Position numbers and translations under genes: made by a program
Assembly (NCBI RefSeq): GCF_009735585.1
Contig: NZ_VJVW01000004.1
Span: forward strand, 1-64,000
DNA length: 64,000 nt
Reading direction: 5' to 3'
Source: Christiangramia aestuarii
GTDB taxonomy: Bacteria; Bacteroidota; Bacteroidia; Flavobacteriales; Flavobacteriaceae
Notes under the pieces: generated by a model
What the model was told of the DNA's origin: nothing
Seen by the model: the letters and a program-made list of their open reading frames with translations, nothing else
Databases searched by the model: none
Shown: one piece after another, positions 25,517 through 34,422 of the stretch
How the letters are laid out: every line of letters starts with the position of its first letter
Position numbering within the stretch: position 1 is the first letter of the stretch

Positions 25517-27223
25517 CTATATCTTATCTTTTACCTCTCCACAGCTCAACATAGAAGCTCCATAGTACGGATTTTTAACTTCGGTTGACAAACTAAGCCA
25601 GTCCGCACCCTGGTTGCTGTTCGCCATCGGGCAATGCTGAATATACATCCCATCCATAGGTTTGGTGGATTGGGCAAGATCGATCATGGTATTAGAAAGG
25701 CCAATAAATTCCTGCCTGGCCGCATCGATGGAAGTGGCATTTACAAGCCGGTCTGTTACCATCTGAAGTTTTGGAATACTGATCTTAAGCACCGAATTTA
25801 CCTCATCACTTAAGGCCGCTACCTTTACCTGGTCTATTGCCTGCTGAAGTTCTTTACCTTCGCTTTTTGCCTTCTGAAAATCATCATTTACCAAGGCGTC
25901 CTTCAATTCCAGGTAATTGCTGAAAAGTGGTTGCAAAACCGATTTCTCTTCTTCAGAAACCTCCAAAGCCTGATTCCCAATATTCGGGTTCATCATGCTT
26001 GGTTTTCCGGCTAACTGAACGGCCGCATCTACGGTGAAAGTTCCATTCACTACGATCTGCTCTCCCGGCTTCAATCCGCTTTCCACTATATAGGAGTCTG
26101 CCAATGCAGGCCCAAGCTTCACTTCTCGCATTTCAAAGCCGGCACCTTTGTCCATTTCGGTTTTTACATATACCACCGAACGTTCTCCGGTCCAAAGAAC
26201 AGCCGATTCAGGGATCACGATACGATCCTCCCCGGTAGATTCCAGCTGATTCTCCACTACGCCGCTCACGAACATTCCGGGCTTAAATTTTCCATCCTTA
26301 TTGCTCACTTCTATCCTAGCGGTAGCCACCCTGGTATTATCGTTCAATAGAGGATCTACAAAACTGATCTTTCCTTCAAAGGTTTCTCCCGGAATGGATT
26401 TCACAGTATATTCTACCGTGCTGCCTTCCTCTACCCAGTTCAGGTCACTTTCATACAGGTCGAACTGTATCCAGAGCTGATCCAGGTTTGCGATCTGGTA
26501 GATAGGCATTCCCTGTTCAAGATGGTCTCCAGGTTCGGCCATAAGTTCTGTCACCACACCGCTAACATCAGCTCTAATGGAAAACCGTTGGATTGGCTCA
26601 CCTTCGGCCAGCATTTTGTCGATCTGGGCATCGCTTATTTTCCAGTTTCGTAATTTTTGCTTTGCCGCAGCGAACAGTTCCGGTTGGGATTCCTTGATCT
26701 CCTGCGCCTGTAATAATTCGGCCTGGGCGGTTACTAACTCAGGAGAGTAAATGGTAGCCAGGGTTTGCCCTCTAGAGACCTTTTCACCGGTGAAGTTCAC
26801 CATTAGTTTTTCGATACGCCCGGGTATATGCACGGTTTGAGTGTAGTCATTACGTTCATCCACCACTACTTTGCCGTTCAGTCGCAATTCTTTGCCCATT
26901 TCTCCTCCTCCAACGGTCATGGTACTGATGTTCGCCAGTTTCATTGCATCTTCGCTCATCCTGAACATATCTGAATCCAGTCCTCCTTCATCTTCAGAAA
27001 GCGGGATAAGGTCCATTCCGCAGATGGGACATTGTCCCGGCTCCGGCTGTCTGATCTGGGGGTGCATGGAGCAGGTCCAGGTTTCGGCTTCTGAATCTGA
27101 AACGGCCGAATGATCGTGTTCATCCCCGGCGGTTTCATTCCCGCCGAAGAATAACCAGCCAAGAAAGATGCCCAAACCCAGGACGCCTATGGCCAGAAAT
27201 ATGTTTTTTCTATTCGTTTTCAT
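25517..27223 (-). CDS. CusB-type periplasmic adaptor with HMBD and DUF3347 domains
   Basis: The membrane-fusion subunit of a CusCBA-like efflux pump, 568 residues. An N-terminal anchor (about 7-26) is followed by a heavy-metal-binding module (TCSMHPQIRQPEPGQCPICGM, C51, C65, C68). Next comes the adaptor proper with its lipoyl-like and hairpin regions (about 110-410, including IPGRIEKLMVNFTGEKV and the barrel-type GMFVSGVVE). Residues about 430-568 form a DUF3347 domain ending QHCPMA..NPYYGASMLSCG. E. coli CusB has neither the N-terminal module in this form nor DUF3347. The gene overlaps the end of the upstream CusC-like gene by 14 bp. Confidence 0.9.
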   Translation of the reverse strand: MKTNRKNIFLAIGVLGLGIFLGWLFFGGNETAGDEHDHSAVSDSEAETWTCSMHPQIRQPEPGQCPICGMDLIPLSEDEGGLDSDMFRMSEDAMKLANISTMTVGGGEMGKELRLNGKVVVDERNDYTQTVHIPGRIEKLMVNFTGEKVSRGQTLATIYSPELVTAQAELLQAQEIKESQPELFAAAKQKLRNWKISDAQIDKMLAEGEPIQRFSIRADVSGVVTELMAEPGDHLEQGMPIYQIANLDQLWIQFDLYESDLNWVEEGSTVEYTVKSIPGETFEGKISFVDPLLNDNTRVATARIEVSNKDGKFKPGMFVSGVVENQLESTGEDRIVIPESAVLWTGERSVVYVKTEMDKGAGFEMREVKLGPALADSYIVESGLKPGEQIVVNGTFTVDAAVQLAGKPSMMNPNIGNQALEVSEEEKSVLQPLFSNYLELKDALVNDDFQKAKSEGKELQQAIDQVKVAALSDEVNSVLKISIPKLQMVTDRLVNATSIDAARQEFIGLSNTMIDLAQSTKPMDGMYIQHCPMANSNQGADWLSLSTEVKNPYYGASMLSCGEVKDKI

Positions 27224-28454
27224 CTGTAGTATTTTTAAATGATAGGTAGTCTAATCTGGCGGCTGCTTTATAGCCGTTGACATGTGCCTCGATCTTTTGG
27301 ATCTTCAACATCAACAGGTCCTGGTTCATTTGCAGTACCTCCTCGAAATCTGAATTGGCATTGCTGAATCCCGAGATAAGTAATTTATTGGCCTGGTTTG
27401 AGGAAGTAATCTGCCTGTCATAAAGGTCATTTAAACGCTCAGCTTTCCGAAGTTCATAACTAAGCATTTCTGCCTCACTGCTTAGTTCATTGACCATTGC
27501 CCGTTTTTCCTGTTCTGTAGCCTGGGCCATCAGTTCGGCCTCCTGTCTCGCGGCCTTATATTTTTTTCTGAAAATAGGCAGACTAATATTGAACATAGGC
27601 ATGATCGCATCCTGGCCGTTATCCATCGGGTTGGCATCCGTTCTTTTTGAAATGATCGAATAATCTACCCCAAGCCCCAGCATAGGTAAGCCTTCCTTTT
27701 TTGAAAGTTCGATCTCGTTCTCAAAAGCTTCTTTTTCGAATTCCAGTGCCGAGATACTAGGATGTGCTTCAAAATTCGAAATATTCCCAATTACTGCATC
27801 ATATTCCAGATCATTCCCCACCTCAACAAGGGCTGTTTGCGACCTGTTGAGCAGAATATTGAATTGCCTTTTCTTTGTTTCCAGTTCTTCCTTCATCAAA
27901 TCTATCTGCGTGAGCAGTTCTTCCCTTTTAATGTCTACCTTAACCACATTCACCATTGGGGCCCTTCCTGCCTCAAAACGATTCAGCGCAAGCTTCCTGT
28001 AAGAATTCAGGATTTCCAGGTCTTCCTCCATCACCTTCAGAGTATTTTCGATCCTGAAGATCTCGGCATATTCAGCTTTTACTTTGACAAAAAGATTTTC
28101 ACGAACCTGCAGGAAATCCTGGAATTTCGCTTCGGCCATCAGCTCTGCGGAAGTTTTCTTCAGCTTATTGGTTCCAAACCAGGGGAACATCTGCATTAAG
28201 GAAAATCTTGCCTCCTGTGCCCCCAGCCTGGTTTCGATCATTCTTCCAAATGCGCTCATGGTCAGCGTAGGATCTGGAAGTGAGGAAACCTGAGGAGCTT
28301 TTTGTAGAGCCGCCTCGAACCTGGTGTATGCTGCTTTCACCTCAGGATTATTTTCTGAAGCCACCTGCAGATATTCATCTATTTGCTGAGCCTGACCCTG
28401 GAACAGGGAGAGCATCAAACAAAACAAAACGAGTATAAATTGATTAGTTTTCAT
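27210..28454 (-). CDS. TolC/CusC-family outer-membrane efflux protein
   Basis: The outer-membrane duct of the tripartite metal pump, 414 residues with a signal peptide ending FQGQAQ (about residue 22). The rest is helical with the long coiled-coil pattern of the OEP family in two repeats (about 50-210 and 230-400). It lies 7 bp after the CusA-like gene and overlaps the CusB-like gene by 14 bp, so the three form one transcription unit. It lacks the lipidated cysteine of E. coli CusC, so the CusC label rests on context. Confidence 0.88.
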   Translation of the reverse strand: MKTNQFILVLFCLMLSLFQGQAQQIDEYLQVASENNPEVKAAYTRFEAALQKAPQVSSLPDPTLTMSAFGRMIETRLGAQEARFSLMQMFPWFGTNKLKKTSAELMAEAKFQDFLQVRENLFVKVKAEYAEIFRIENTLKVMEEDLEILNSYRKLALNRFEAGRAPMVNVVKVDIKREELLTQIDLMKEELETKKRQFNILLNRSQTALVEVGNDLEYDAVIGNISNFEAHPSISALEFEKEAFENEIELSKKEGLPMLGLGVDYSIISKRTDANPMDNGQDAIMPMFNISLPIFRKKYKAARQEAELMAQATEQEKRAMVNELSSEAEMLSYELRKAERLNDLYDRQITSSNQANKLLISGFSNANSDFEEVLQMNQDLLMLKIQKIEAHVNGYKAAARLDYLSFKNTTDENE

Positions 28455-28461
28455 TCGCTGG

Positions 28462-31400
28462 CTAATTATTAGTTTCTAAATTTCTTTTTACCACGGTTTC
28501 GCGCCAGTAAGCCTGTAATACCGGTACCACGAAAATGGTCATGATCTGTATGATCATTCCACCCACGATCGGGATAGCCATTGGCACCATGATATCAGAT
28601 CCTTTCCCAGTTGAGGTAAGTACGGGGAAAAGTGCGATTATCGTAACTGCTGTAGTCATCATCGCAGGACGCACCCTTTTCTGACCGGCTTCGAGTACGG
28701 CATCGCGTACTTCCGCCACCGTATTTGGTTGCCTCTTTTCAAAGACCTGGTGAATGTAAGTACCCATTAGCACCCCGTCATCTGTAGCAATTCCGAACAA
28801 AGCGATAAAACCGACCCACACGGCCACACTCAAATTCACTTCCTGTATCTGGAACAGGTTGCGCATATTAGTGCCGAATACGTCGAAATCCATGAACCAT
28901 CCCTGGCCGTAAAGCCAGATCATGATGAATCCCCCGGCAAATGCCACGAAGACACCTGAAAAATGGATGGTCGAAGCAATGACTGTTTTAAACTGAAAAT
29001 ACAATAACAGGAAGATGATGATCAAACACAGCGGGATCAAAATTGATAGCCTTTTTACCGCTCTTACCTGGTTTTCATAATTTCCGGAAAATTTAAAATT
29101 GACCCCTTCAGGCACAACCAATTCTCCATTATCTATCTTTTCCTGAATAAAGTTCTGAGCATCGATTACCACGTTCACTTCAGCATAGCCGTCACGTTTA
29201 TCGAATAATACATATCCCACCAGGAAGGTCTCTTCACTTTTGATCATTTGCGGCCCACGCACGTATTCCAGATCAGCCAGCTCGCCCAATGGTACCTGAG
29301 CTCCCGTGGAAGTCGGCACCAGGATTCGCTTTACGGCTTCCGGGTTATCCCTTAGCTCCCGCGGATAACGCACTCTAACCGGGAATCTTTCCCTACCCTC
29401 TACGGTAGAAGTGATCTCCATCCCGCCAATGGCAGTTTCGATGGTTTGCTGCACATCTTCAATGCTTAAACCGAACCTGGCAATAGCATTACGGTCGATA
29501 TCGATCTCCAGGTAAGGTTTTCCTACTACCCTGTCTGCAAATACAGCTTCAGATTTTACGGAAGGTACTTGTTTCAACAGGTTTTCTAGCTGGATCCCAA
29601 AATCCTGAATCGTTTTCAGATCCGGGCCATATACCTTGATACCCATAGGAGCCCGCATCCCCGTTTGCAGCATGACCAGCCTGGTCTCTATAGGCTGTAA
29701 TTTTGGAGCAGAAGTCACCCCGGGCAGTTTAGTCCTCTGTACGATCTCATACCAGATGTCATCTGGACTCTGTATATGATCTCTCCAATTCCTGAAATAC
29801 TTTCCGTCTTCATCGGGAATTAACTGCTCTCTCTTTATATTTTTTGCAATAGCGTCTGTATTGGACAGGCTATCTCCGGTTGTAAGAATGAACCTTTCAT
29901 CCTGGTCAACCTTAAAACGCATGGGTTTCCCATCCTCGTTAAGTGCATATTCCGGTTTGTAGTTTATAATATTTTCGAACATGGAGACAGGAGCAGGATC
30001 CAGGGCGCTTTCAATACGGCCTAGTTTACCTACAGAAATTTCCACTTCCGGTATATTGGTCACCGCCATATCCAGCTTTTGAACGGTCTCCTTGGTATAT
30101 TCTATCCCAGCATGAGGCATGGTGGTTGGCATCAGCAAAAAGCTACCTTCATTCAGTGAAGGCATGAATTCCTTGCCAACCCCGGGAAAGGTATGCGTAA
30201 GACCAGACCAGACTTTGGTTTGATTTATATCCACACCTACTTCCTCCAACCCATCATCCACGAAACCAAAAAGTTTTGGAAACCCGAACCAGATCATAGC
30301 ACCTAAGAATATCGTGATTAATGGCAGAGCGAAGAACTGTGCTTTGTGGGTGAGACACCAGTTAAGAATAGGCTCATAATATCTGACTACCGCTAGAAGC
30401 ATAACCAGGGTAAGCCCGATAAGGATGATCACGAAAATATAATTGGAAAAAAGGCTCTTTTCGAAACCAAGTGGCATCCACTCTTCAGCAAGGAAGAGGA
30501 TGGTCACTAATAAGGTAATTCCAATAATGATCTGTGAAGAATATTTCCCAAGTATATCAGGGCTTCTGTCTTCAAATAGTTTCAGCAAACCAATTAGCGT
30601 TAGTGCCAGCGGTAACCAGAAGCTAAAGATCAAAGCCAGCAGGATCCCTCCAATAACCAGACTGAGGTTCCAGGCCAGTTTAGTTTTCTTTTTGTCTACC
30701 CTTACATTGAAAAAGAAATAAGAGAGCATAGGTAACACCAATACCCCAATTATAAAGGCTGCTCCAATGGCAAAGGTCTTGGTAAAAGCCAGGGGTCGGA
30801 ATAATTTTCCTTCGGCATTTTCCATGAAGAAGACCGGTAGAAAACTAACGATTGTGGTAAGCAAGGCAGTAGTTACGGCAGGAGCCACTTCAACGGTAGC
30901 ATTATAAATGATTTCAAGCAATCTTTTACCTTTGGCATTTTTGTTTTCCGGCATTTCCAGCCAGCGAATCGTATTTTCAACGAAGACGATCCCAACATCT
31001 ACCATCACCCCAATAGCGATAGCAATTCCCGAAAGAGCCACGACGTTAGCATCTACTCCCAAATAGCGCATCGCGATAAAAGTCATAAGAACCGCAATGG
31101 GCAATAAGCTTGAGATCAATACTGAGGCTCTCAGGTTCAAGACCAGTACGATGATCACAATAATACTTATCAGAATTTCATGGGAGAGTGCACTTTCCAG
31201 CGTACCTATAGTTTCGTTGATAAGCTGCGTCCTGTCATAAAACGGAACGATAGTCAGTTTCGAAACCGTTCCATCTTGTAGGGTTTTCGAAGGTAATCCT
31301 GCTGAGATCTCGGCGATCTTATCTTTTACATTTTGAATTACCTGTAATGGGTTAGAACCATACCTGGCCACCACAACTCCTCCGGCAACATCGGCACCAC

Positions 31401-32286
31401 CCTTATCCAGGATGCCTCGTCTTTCGGAAGGTCCTAAATGTACCCTGGCGATATCCCTAATGAGGATCGGTTTGTTTTCCCTGGCGACCACCACCGTATT
31501 TTCGATATCCTCGATGGATTCGATATATCCCAGTCCGCGAACCAGGTATTCCACCTTATTCACCTCAAGGGTTTTGGCGCCGGCATCACGATTAGAATTC
31601 TTAACCGCCATCATCACCTGATCGATGCCAATATCGAAAGCCTTTAAAGCATCAGGATTTACATCTATCTGGTACTCCTGCACATAACCACCAACCGAAG
31701 CAACTTCAGATACTCCCTGGGTGCCGCTAAGACCAGGCTTCACATAGTAATCCTGGACCTTCCTAAGTTCGTGCAGGTCCCAACCGCCGGTCACATTACC
31801 TGCCGAGTCCCTGCCTTCAAGCGTATACCAGTAAACCTGTCCCAAGGCAGTAGCATCTGGCCCCAAAGAGGGCTGAACTTCAGAAGGCAAAAGATTAGCA
31901 GGAAGCGAGTTTAGTTTTTCAAGAACCCGGGAACGAGACCAGTAGAACTCTACATCTTCTTCGAAAATGATATAGATACTGGAGAAACCGAACATGGAAG
32001 AACTCCTGATAGATTTCACTCCCGGGATTCCCAGTAGCGAACTGGTAAGCGGGTAGGTGATCTGGTCTTCGACATCTTGCGGAGAACGGCCGGGCCATTC
32101 GGTAAATACGATCTGCTGGTTTTCACCAATATCGGGAATGGCATCTACCGGCACCGGATCATTCGGCAGAAAACCGGTGTCCCAGTTAAACGGTGCAGTA
32201 ACCAATCCCCAGCCTACCAGGAAAAGGACCAGCAATACCGTAACCAGCCGGTTATAAAGAAAATATTTAATGATTCTATTGAACAT
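28462..32286 (-). CDS. cusA: CusA/CzcA-family heavy-metal efflux RND transporter, enlarged
   Basis: The inner-membrane pump of a CusCBA-type system, driven by proton flow. The 1274 residues compare with about 1050 in E. coli CusA. The N-terminal PAVDAIPDIGENQQIVFTEW-like entry, GVMVDVGIVFVENTIR in TM4 (with the proton-relay aspartate) and the pseudo-repeat VGFIALFGIATDDGVLM in the second half are typical of the family. Two insertions explain the size. One is a block of extra hydrophobic helices at about residues 525-680. The other is a periplasmic insert of about 70 residues after MFENIINYKPE. The context with CopA, Csp and HMBD modules favours copper or silver over cobalt, zinc and cadmium. 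Confidence 0.93.
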   Translation of the reverse strand: MFNRIIKYFLYNRLVTVLLVLFLVGWGLVTAPFNWDTGFLPNDPVPVDAIPDIGENQQIVFTEWPGRSPQDVEDQITYPLTSSLLGIPGVKSIRSSSMFGFSSIYIIFEEDVEFYWSRSRVLEKLNSLPANLLPSEVQPSLGPDATALGQVYWYTLEGRDSAGNVTGGWDLHELRKVQDYYVKPGLSGTQGVSEVASVGGYVQEYQIDVNPDALKAFDIGIDQVMMAVKNSNRDAGAKTLEVNKVEYLVRGLGYIESIEDIENTVVVARENKPILIRDIARVHLGPSERRGILDKGGADVAGGVVVARYGSNPLQVIQNVKDKIAEISAGLPSKTLQDGTVSKLTIVPFYDRTQLINETIGTLESALSHEILISIIVIIVLVLNLRASVLISSLLPIAVLMTFIAMRYLGVDANVVALSGIAIAIGVMVDVGIVFVENTIRWLEMPENKNAKGKRLLEIIYNATVEVAPAVTTALLTTIVSFLPVFFMENAEGKLFRPLAFTKTFAIGAAFIIGVLVLPMLSYFFFNVRVDKKKTKLAWNLSLVIGGILLALIFSFWLPLALTLIGLLKLFEDRSPDILGKYSSQIIIGITLLVTILFLAEEWMPLGFEKSLFSNYIFVIILIGLTLVMLLAVVRYYEPILNWCLTHKAQFFALPLITIFLGAMIWFGFPKLFGFVDDGLEEVGVDINQTKVWSGLTHTFPGVGKEFMPSLNEGSFLLMPTTMPHAGIEYTKETVQKLDMAVTNIPEVEISVGKLGRIESALDPAPVSMFENIINYKPEYALNEDGKPMRFKVDQDERFILTTGDSLSNTDAIAKNIKREQLIPDEDGKYFRNWRDHIQSPDDIWYEIVQRTKLPGVTSAPKLQPIETRLVMLQTGMRAPMGIKVYGPDLKTIQDFGIQLENLLKQVPSVKSEAVFADRVVGKPYLEIDIDRNAIARFGLSIEDVQQTIETAIGGMEITSTVEGRERFPVRVRYPRELRDNPEAVKRILVPTSTGAQVPLGELADLEYVRGPQMIKSEETFLVGYVLFDKRDGYAEVNVVIDAQNFIQEKIDNGELVVPEGVNFKFSGNYENQVRAVKRLSILIPLCLIIIFLLLYFQFKTVIASTIHFSGVFVAFAGGFIMIWLYGQGWFMDFDVFGTNMRNLFQIQEVNLSVAVWVGFIALFGIATDDGVLMGTYIHQVFEKRQPNTVAEVRDAVLEAGQKRVRPAMMTTAVTIIALFPVLTSTGKGSDIMVPMAIPIVGGMIIQIMTIFVVPVLQAYWRETVVKRNLETNN

Positions 32287-32387
32287 ATATTTGATGATTT
32301 GAAAATTCAGAATAGCCCAGGCTTAGCCTAAACGCATAACAGAATGGTCCTGACGGCAAAAGCCGGACAGCACCTCAATCAAATCGA

Positions 32388-32780
32388 TCAAATAAGGAAG
32401 ACCTGGTCTTCCAGCTGTATATCTGTGACCAGTAAGGGTGGGGAATAATCTTTAAAAGGAATGACCTGTTTGGGCAGGCTTTCAAAGAGTTCAAAATAAG
32501 TATAGGTGAAAGTTGTAATGAATAGCTGCTGATGAAAATCGAAAGAATCAAAAGAGATCTTCAGTTCGTCCTGACCTTCTACAGAAACCTTTTCATTGGT
32601 ACAGCAATGATTCTCTGCTTCAGCACTCATTTGCATTCCGCAGGTCTTCGCTTTTGAGAATACCGCCTTATCTACCAGGTGGCTTCCGCAGAAATGTTTA
32701 TCTACCGTAAAAGACATTGTAGACAACATCACCAAAAAGGCCATGGATAAAGATAGTATATGTTGAAAAGCTTTTTTCAC
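32388..32780 (-). CDS. HYC_CC_PP family small secreted protein
   Basis: A 130-residue protein with an N-terminal hydrophobic signal (about 5-24) and the family's spaced motifs: HFC (C31), a CGM cysteine (C47), an NHCC pair (C59, C60) and a proline pair in YSPPLL near residue 113. Such proteins occur at the head of copper-efflux operons in Bacteroidetes, and the function is unknown. The start is a GTG; an in-frame stop lies two codons upstream, so the start cannot be further out. It leads the operon, 101 bp before the CusA-like gene. Confidence 0.78.
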   Translation of the reverse strand: MKKAFQHILSLSMAFLVMLSTMSFTVDKHFCGSHLVDKAVFSKAKTCGMQMSAEAENHCCTNEKVSVEGQDELKISFDSFDFHQQLFITTFTYTYFELFESLPKQVIPFKDYSPPLLVTDIQLEDQVFLI

Positions 32781-32786
32781 TGCTTA

Positions 32787-32794
32787 CAAAAATA
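32787..32794 (-). promoter_or_regulatory. -7 box at the head of the efflux operon
   Basis: TATTTTTG on the minus strand fits TAnnTTTG and ends only 6 bp before the GTG start of the HYC_CC_PP gene. Transcription would begin at or next to the start codon, giving a leaderless or nearly leaderless message. No good -33 TTG is present. Confidence 0.4.
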
Positions 32795-33020
32795 CATTTT
32801 TTTTAATAATCAGCAGTTTAGATCATTTTTTCTATAACTACAGCTGTCAAAATTACAAACTTCGAACCTAATTTAATTTTAAAATTTGGGAATAACATTT
32901 CAAAAAATCACCAAGTAAAGCTGGCCCAAAAAAGAAATCATCTCGAGAAAAAATCAGGCTTGAAATATTAACGAATAATCGTAATTTTATGTAAATCAAT
33001 AATTTAAATCACTTTTAGAG

Positions 33021-33968
33021 ATGGAAAACGAAAAAATCATAGCCGTAGTTGGAGCTACCGGCGCACAGGGTGGCGGGCTTGTTCGGGCGATCCTGAACGA
33101 TCCCAAAGGAGGTTTTAAAGCAAGGGCGATTACGAGAAACCCATCTTCAGATAAAGCTAAGGACCTGCAAGCCAAAGGAGCTGAAATTGTAAAGGCAGAC
33201 CTAGACGATAAGGAAAGCCTGGTGAAAGCATTTAAGGGAGCATACGGAGCCTACTGCGTCACCAACTTCTGGGAGCATTTTTCTCCGGAAAAAGAAATGC
33301 AGCAGGCCAAGAATATGGCCGAAGCAGGCAAAGAAGCCGGGCTAAAACATATCATCTGGTCTACACTGGAAGATACCAGGAAATGGATTCCCTTAGATGA
33401 CGACCGTATGCCAACCCTGATGGAGAAATATAAGGTTCCTCATTTTGACGCGAAGGGCGAAGCAGATGAATATTTTGTCGAGAGCGGTGTCCCCTACACC
33501 TTACTATTCACTTCCTTTTACTGGGATAACTTTGTGAATTTTGGCATGGCTCCCCAAAAAGGTGAGGATGGCGAGCTGGCGATCACATTCCCTATGGATA
33601 ATAAAGAACTACCGGGAATCGCTGCTGAAGATATAGGGAAATGTGCCTATGGTATCTTTAAGGCCGGGGACAAATACCAAAACAAGATCGTAGCCATTGC
33701 CGGGGAACACCTAACCGGGAAGGAAATGGCTGAAATATTTTCAGAAGTCTATGGCAAAAAGATCAAATATAATGCGGTGAAACCCGAGGTTTACAGGAGT
33801 TTTGATTTTCCGGGGGCAGATGACCTGGGGAACATGTTCCAGTTCAAGGCCGAAGAAGAGGAATATTTTTGTACCATCAGGGATGTGAACGCAACCCGGA
33901 AACTGAATCCTGAATTGCTGACCTTCAGGGAATGGTTAAAGCAGAACAAGGACAAAATGGAAGTATAA
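33021..33968 (+). CDS. NmrA-like NAD(P)-binding protein
   Basis: A 315-residue atypical short-chain-dehydrogenase-fold protein. The N-terminal VVGATGAQGGGLVRAIL is the dinucleotide-binding glycine motif of the NmrA/HSCARG group. The following AITRNPSSDKAKDL suggests NADP preference by its basic residue. Family members include redox sensors without catalytic activity and some quinone or nitrogen-linked reductases, so the reaction cannot be named. It is convergent with the exosortase pair (7 bp between stops) and divergent from the metal operon across a 240-bp gap. Confidence 0.85.
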   Translation: MENEKIIAVVGATGAQGGGLVRAILNDPKGGFKARAITRNPSSDKAKDLQAKGAEIVKADLDDKESLVKAFKGAYGAYCVTNFWEHFSPEKEMQQAKNMAEAGKEAGLKHIIWSTLEDTRKWIPLDDDRMPTLMEKYKVPHFDAKGEADEYFVESGVPYTLLFTSFYWDNFVNFGMAPQKGEDGELAITFPMDNKELPGIAAEDIGKCAYGIFKAGDKYQNKIVAIAGEHLTGKEMAEIFSEVYGKKIKYNAVKPEVYRSFDFPGADDLGNMFQFKAEEEEYFCTIRDVNATRKLNPELLTFREWLKQNKDKMEV

Positions 33969-33975
33969 CAACCGC

Positions 33976-34422
33976 TTATTTGAAACCTCTCAGTTTATAA
34001 TAGTAGAATGCAGGTAGGAGGATAAGTAAAAATAAAGGATGAATTAAGAACCTCCTCACATAGAAAAGTGCGAGGTAGTGTTCCCTTTCAATATTCAGCA
34101 CCAGGAAGATAAACACGGCCGTGGCGGCTACATACAGGATGGCATAAAGCAGGGCCGAAAATTTCAGCATATTCATATCCCTGAAGCTAACATAGATTAT
34201 CGCCAGGGAAATAACTGTATTCAGGAAATACCTTAGGCTAAGATTGATCATTAATTTGGCCATGTCCATAGGCGGAATAATGCCCAGCAGGTAATCTGAT
34301 TTAAAGAACTGGATTAGGGGATCGTAAAAAAGATCCTGCTCGAAGAACCTTAACGCTGCCAGGAGAAGTACCAGAAGGCCTATTTGAAGGGCTCGAAATT
34401 TATTTTTTACTGCTTTCTCCAT
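33976..34422 (-). CDS. Exosortase F system-associated membrane protein
   Basis: A 148-residue protein with four hydrophobic helices (about 10-28, 56-78, 84-110 and 120-143). I recognise it as the small membrane partner that always accompanies exosortase F in flavobacteria. It overlaps the exosortase gene by 16 bp, which fits tight co-translation. Its molecular role is unknown; a role in docking or stabilising the exosortase is plausible but unproven. Confidence 0.8.
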   Translation of the reverse strand: MEKAVKNKFRALQIGLLVLLLAALRFFEQDLFYDPLIQFFKSDYLLGIIPPMDMAKLMINLSLRYFLNTVISLAIIYVSFRDMNMLKFSALLYAILYVAATAVFIFLVLNIEREHYLALFYVRRFLIHPLFLLILLPAFYYYKLRGFK

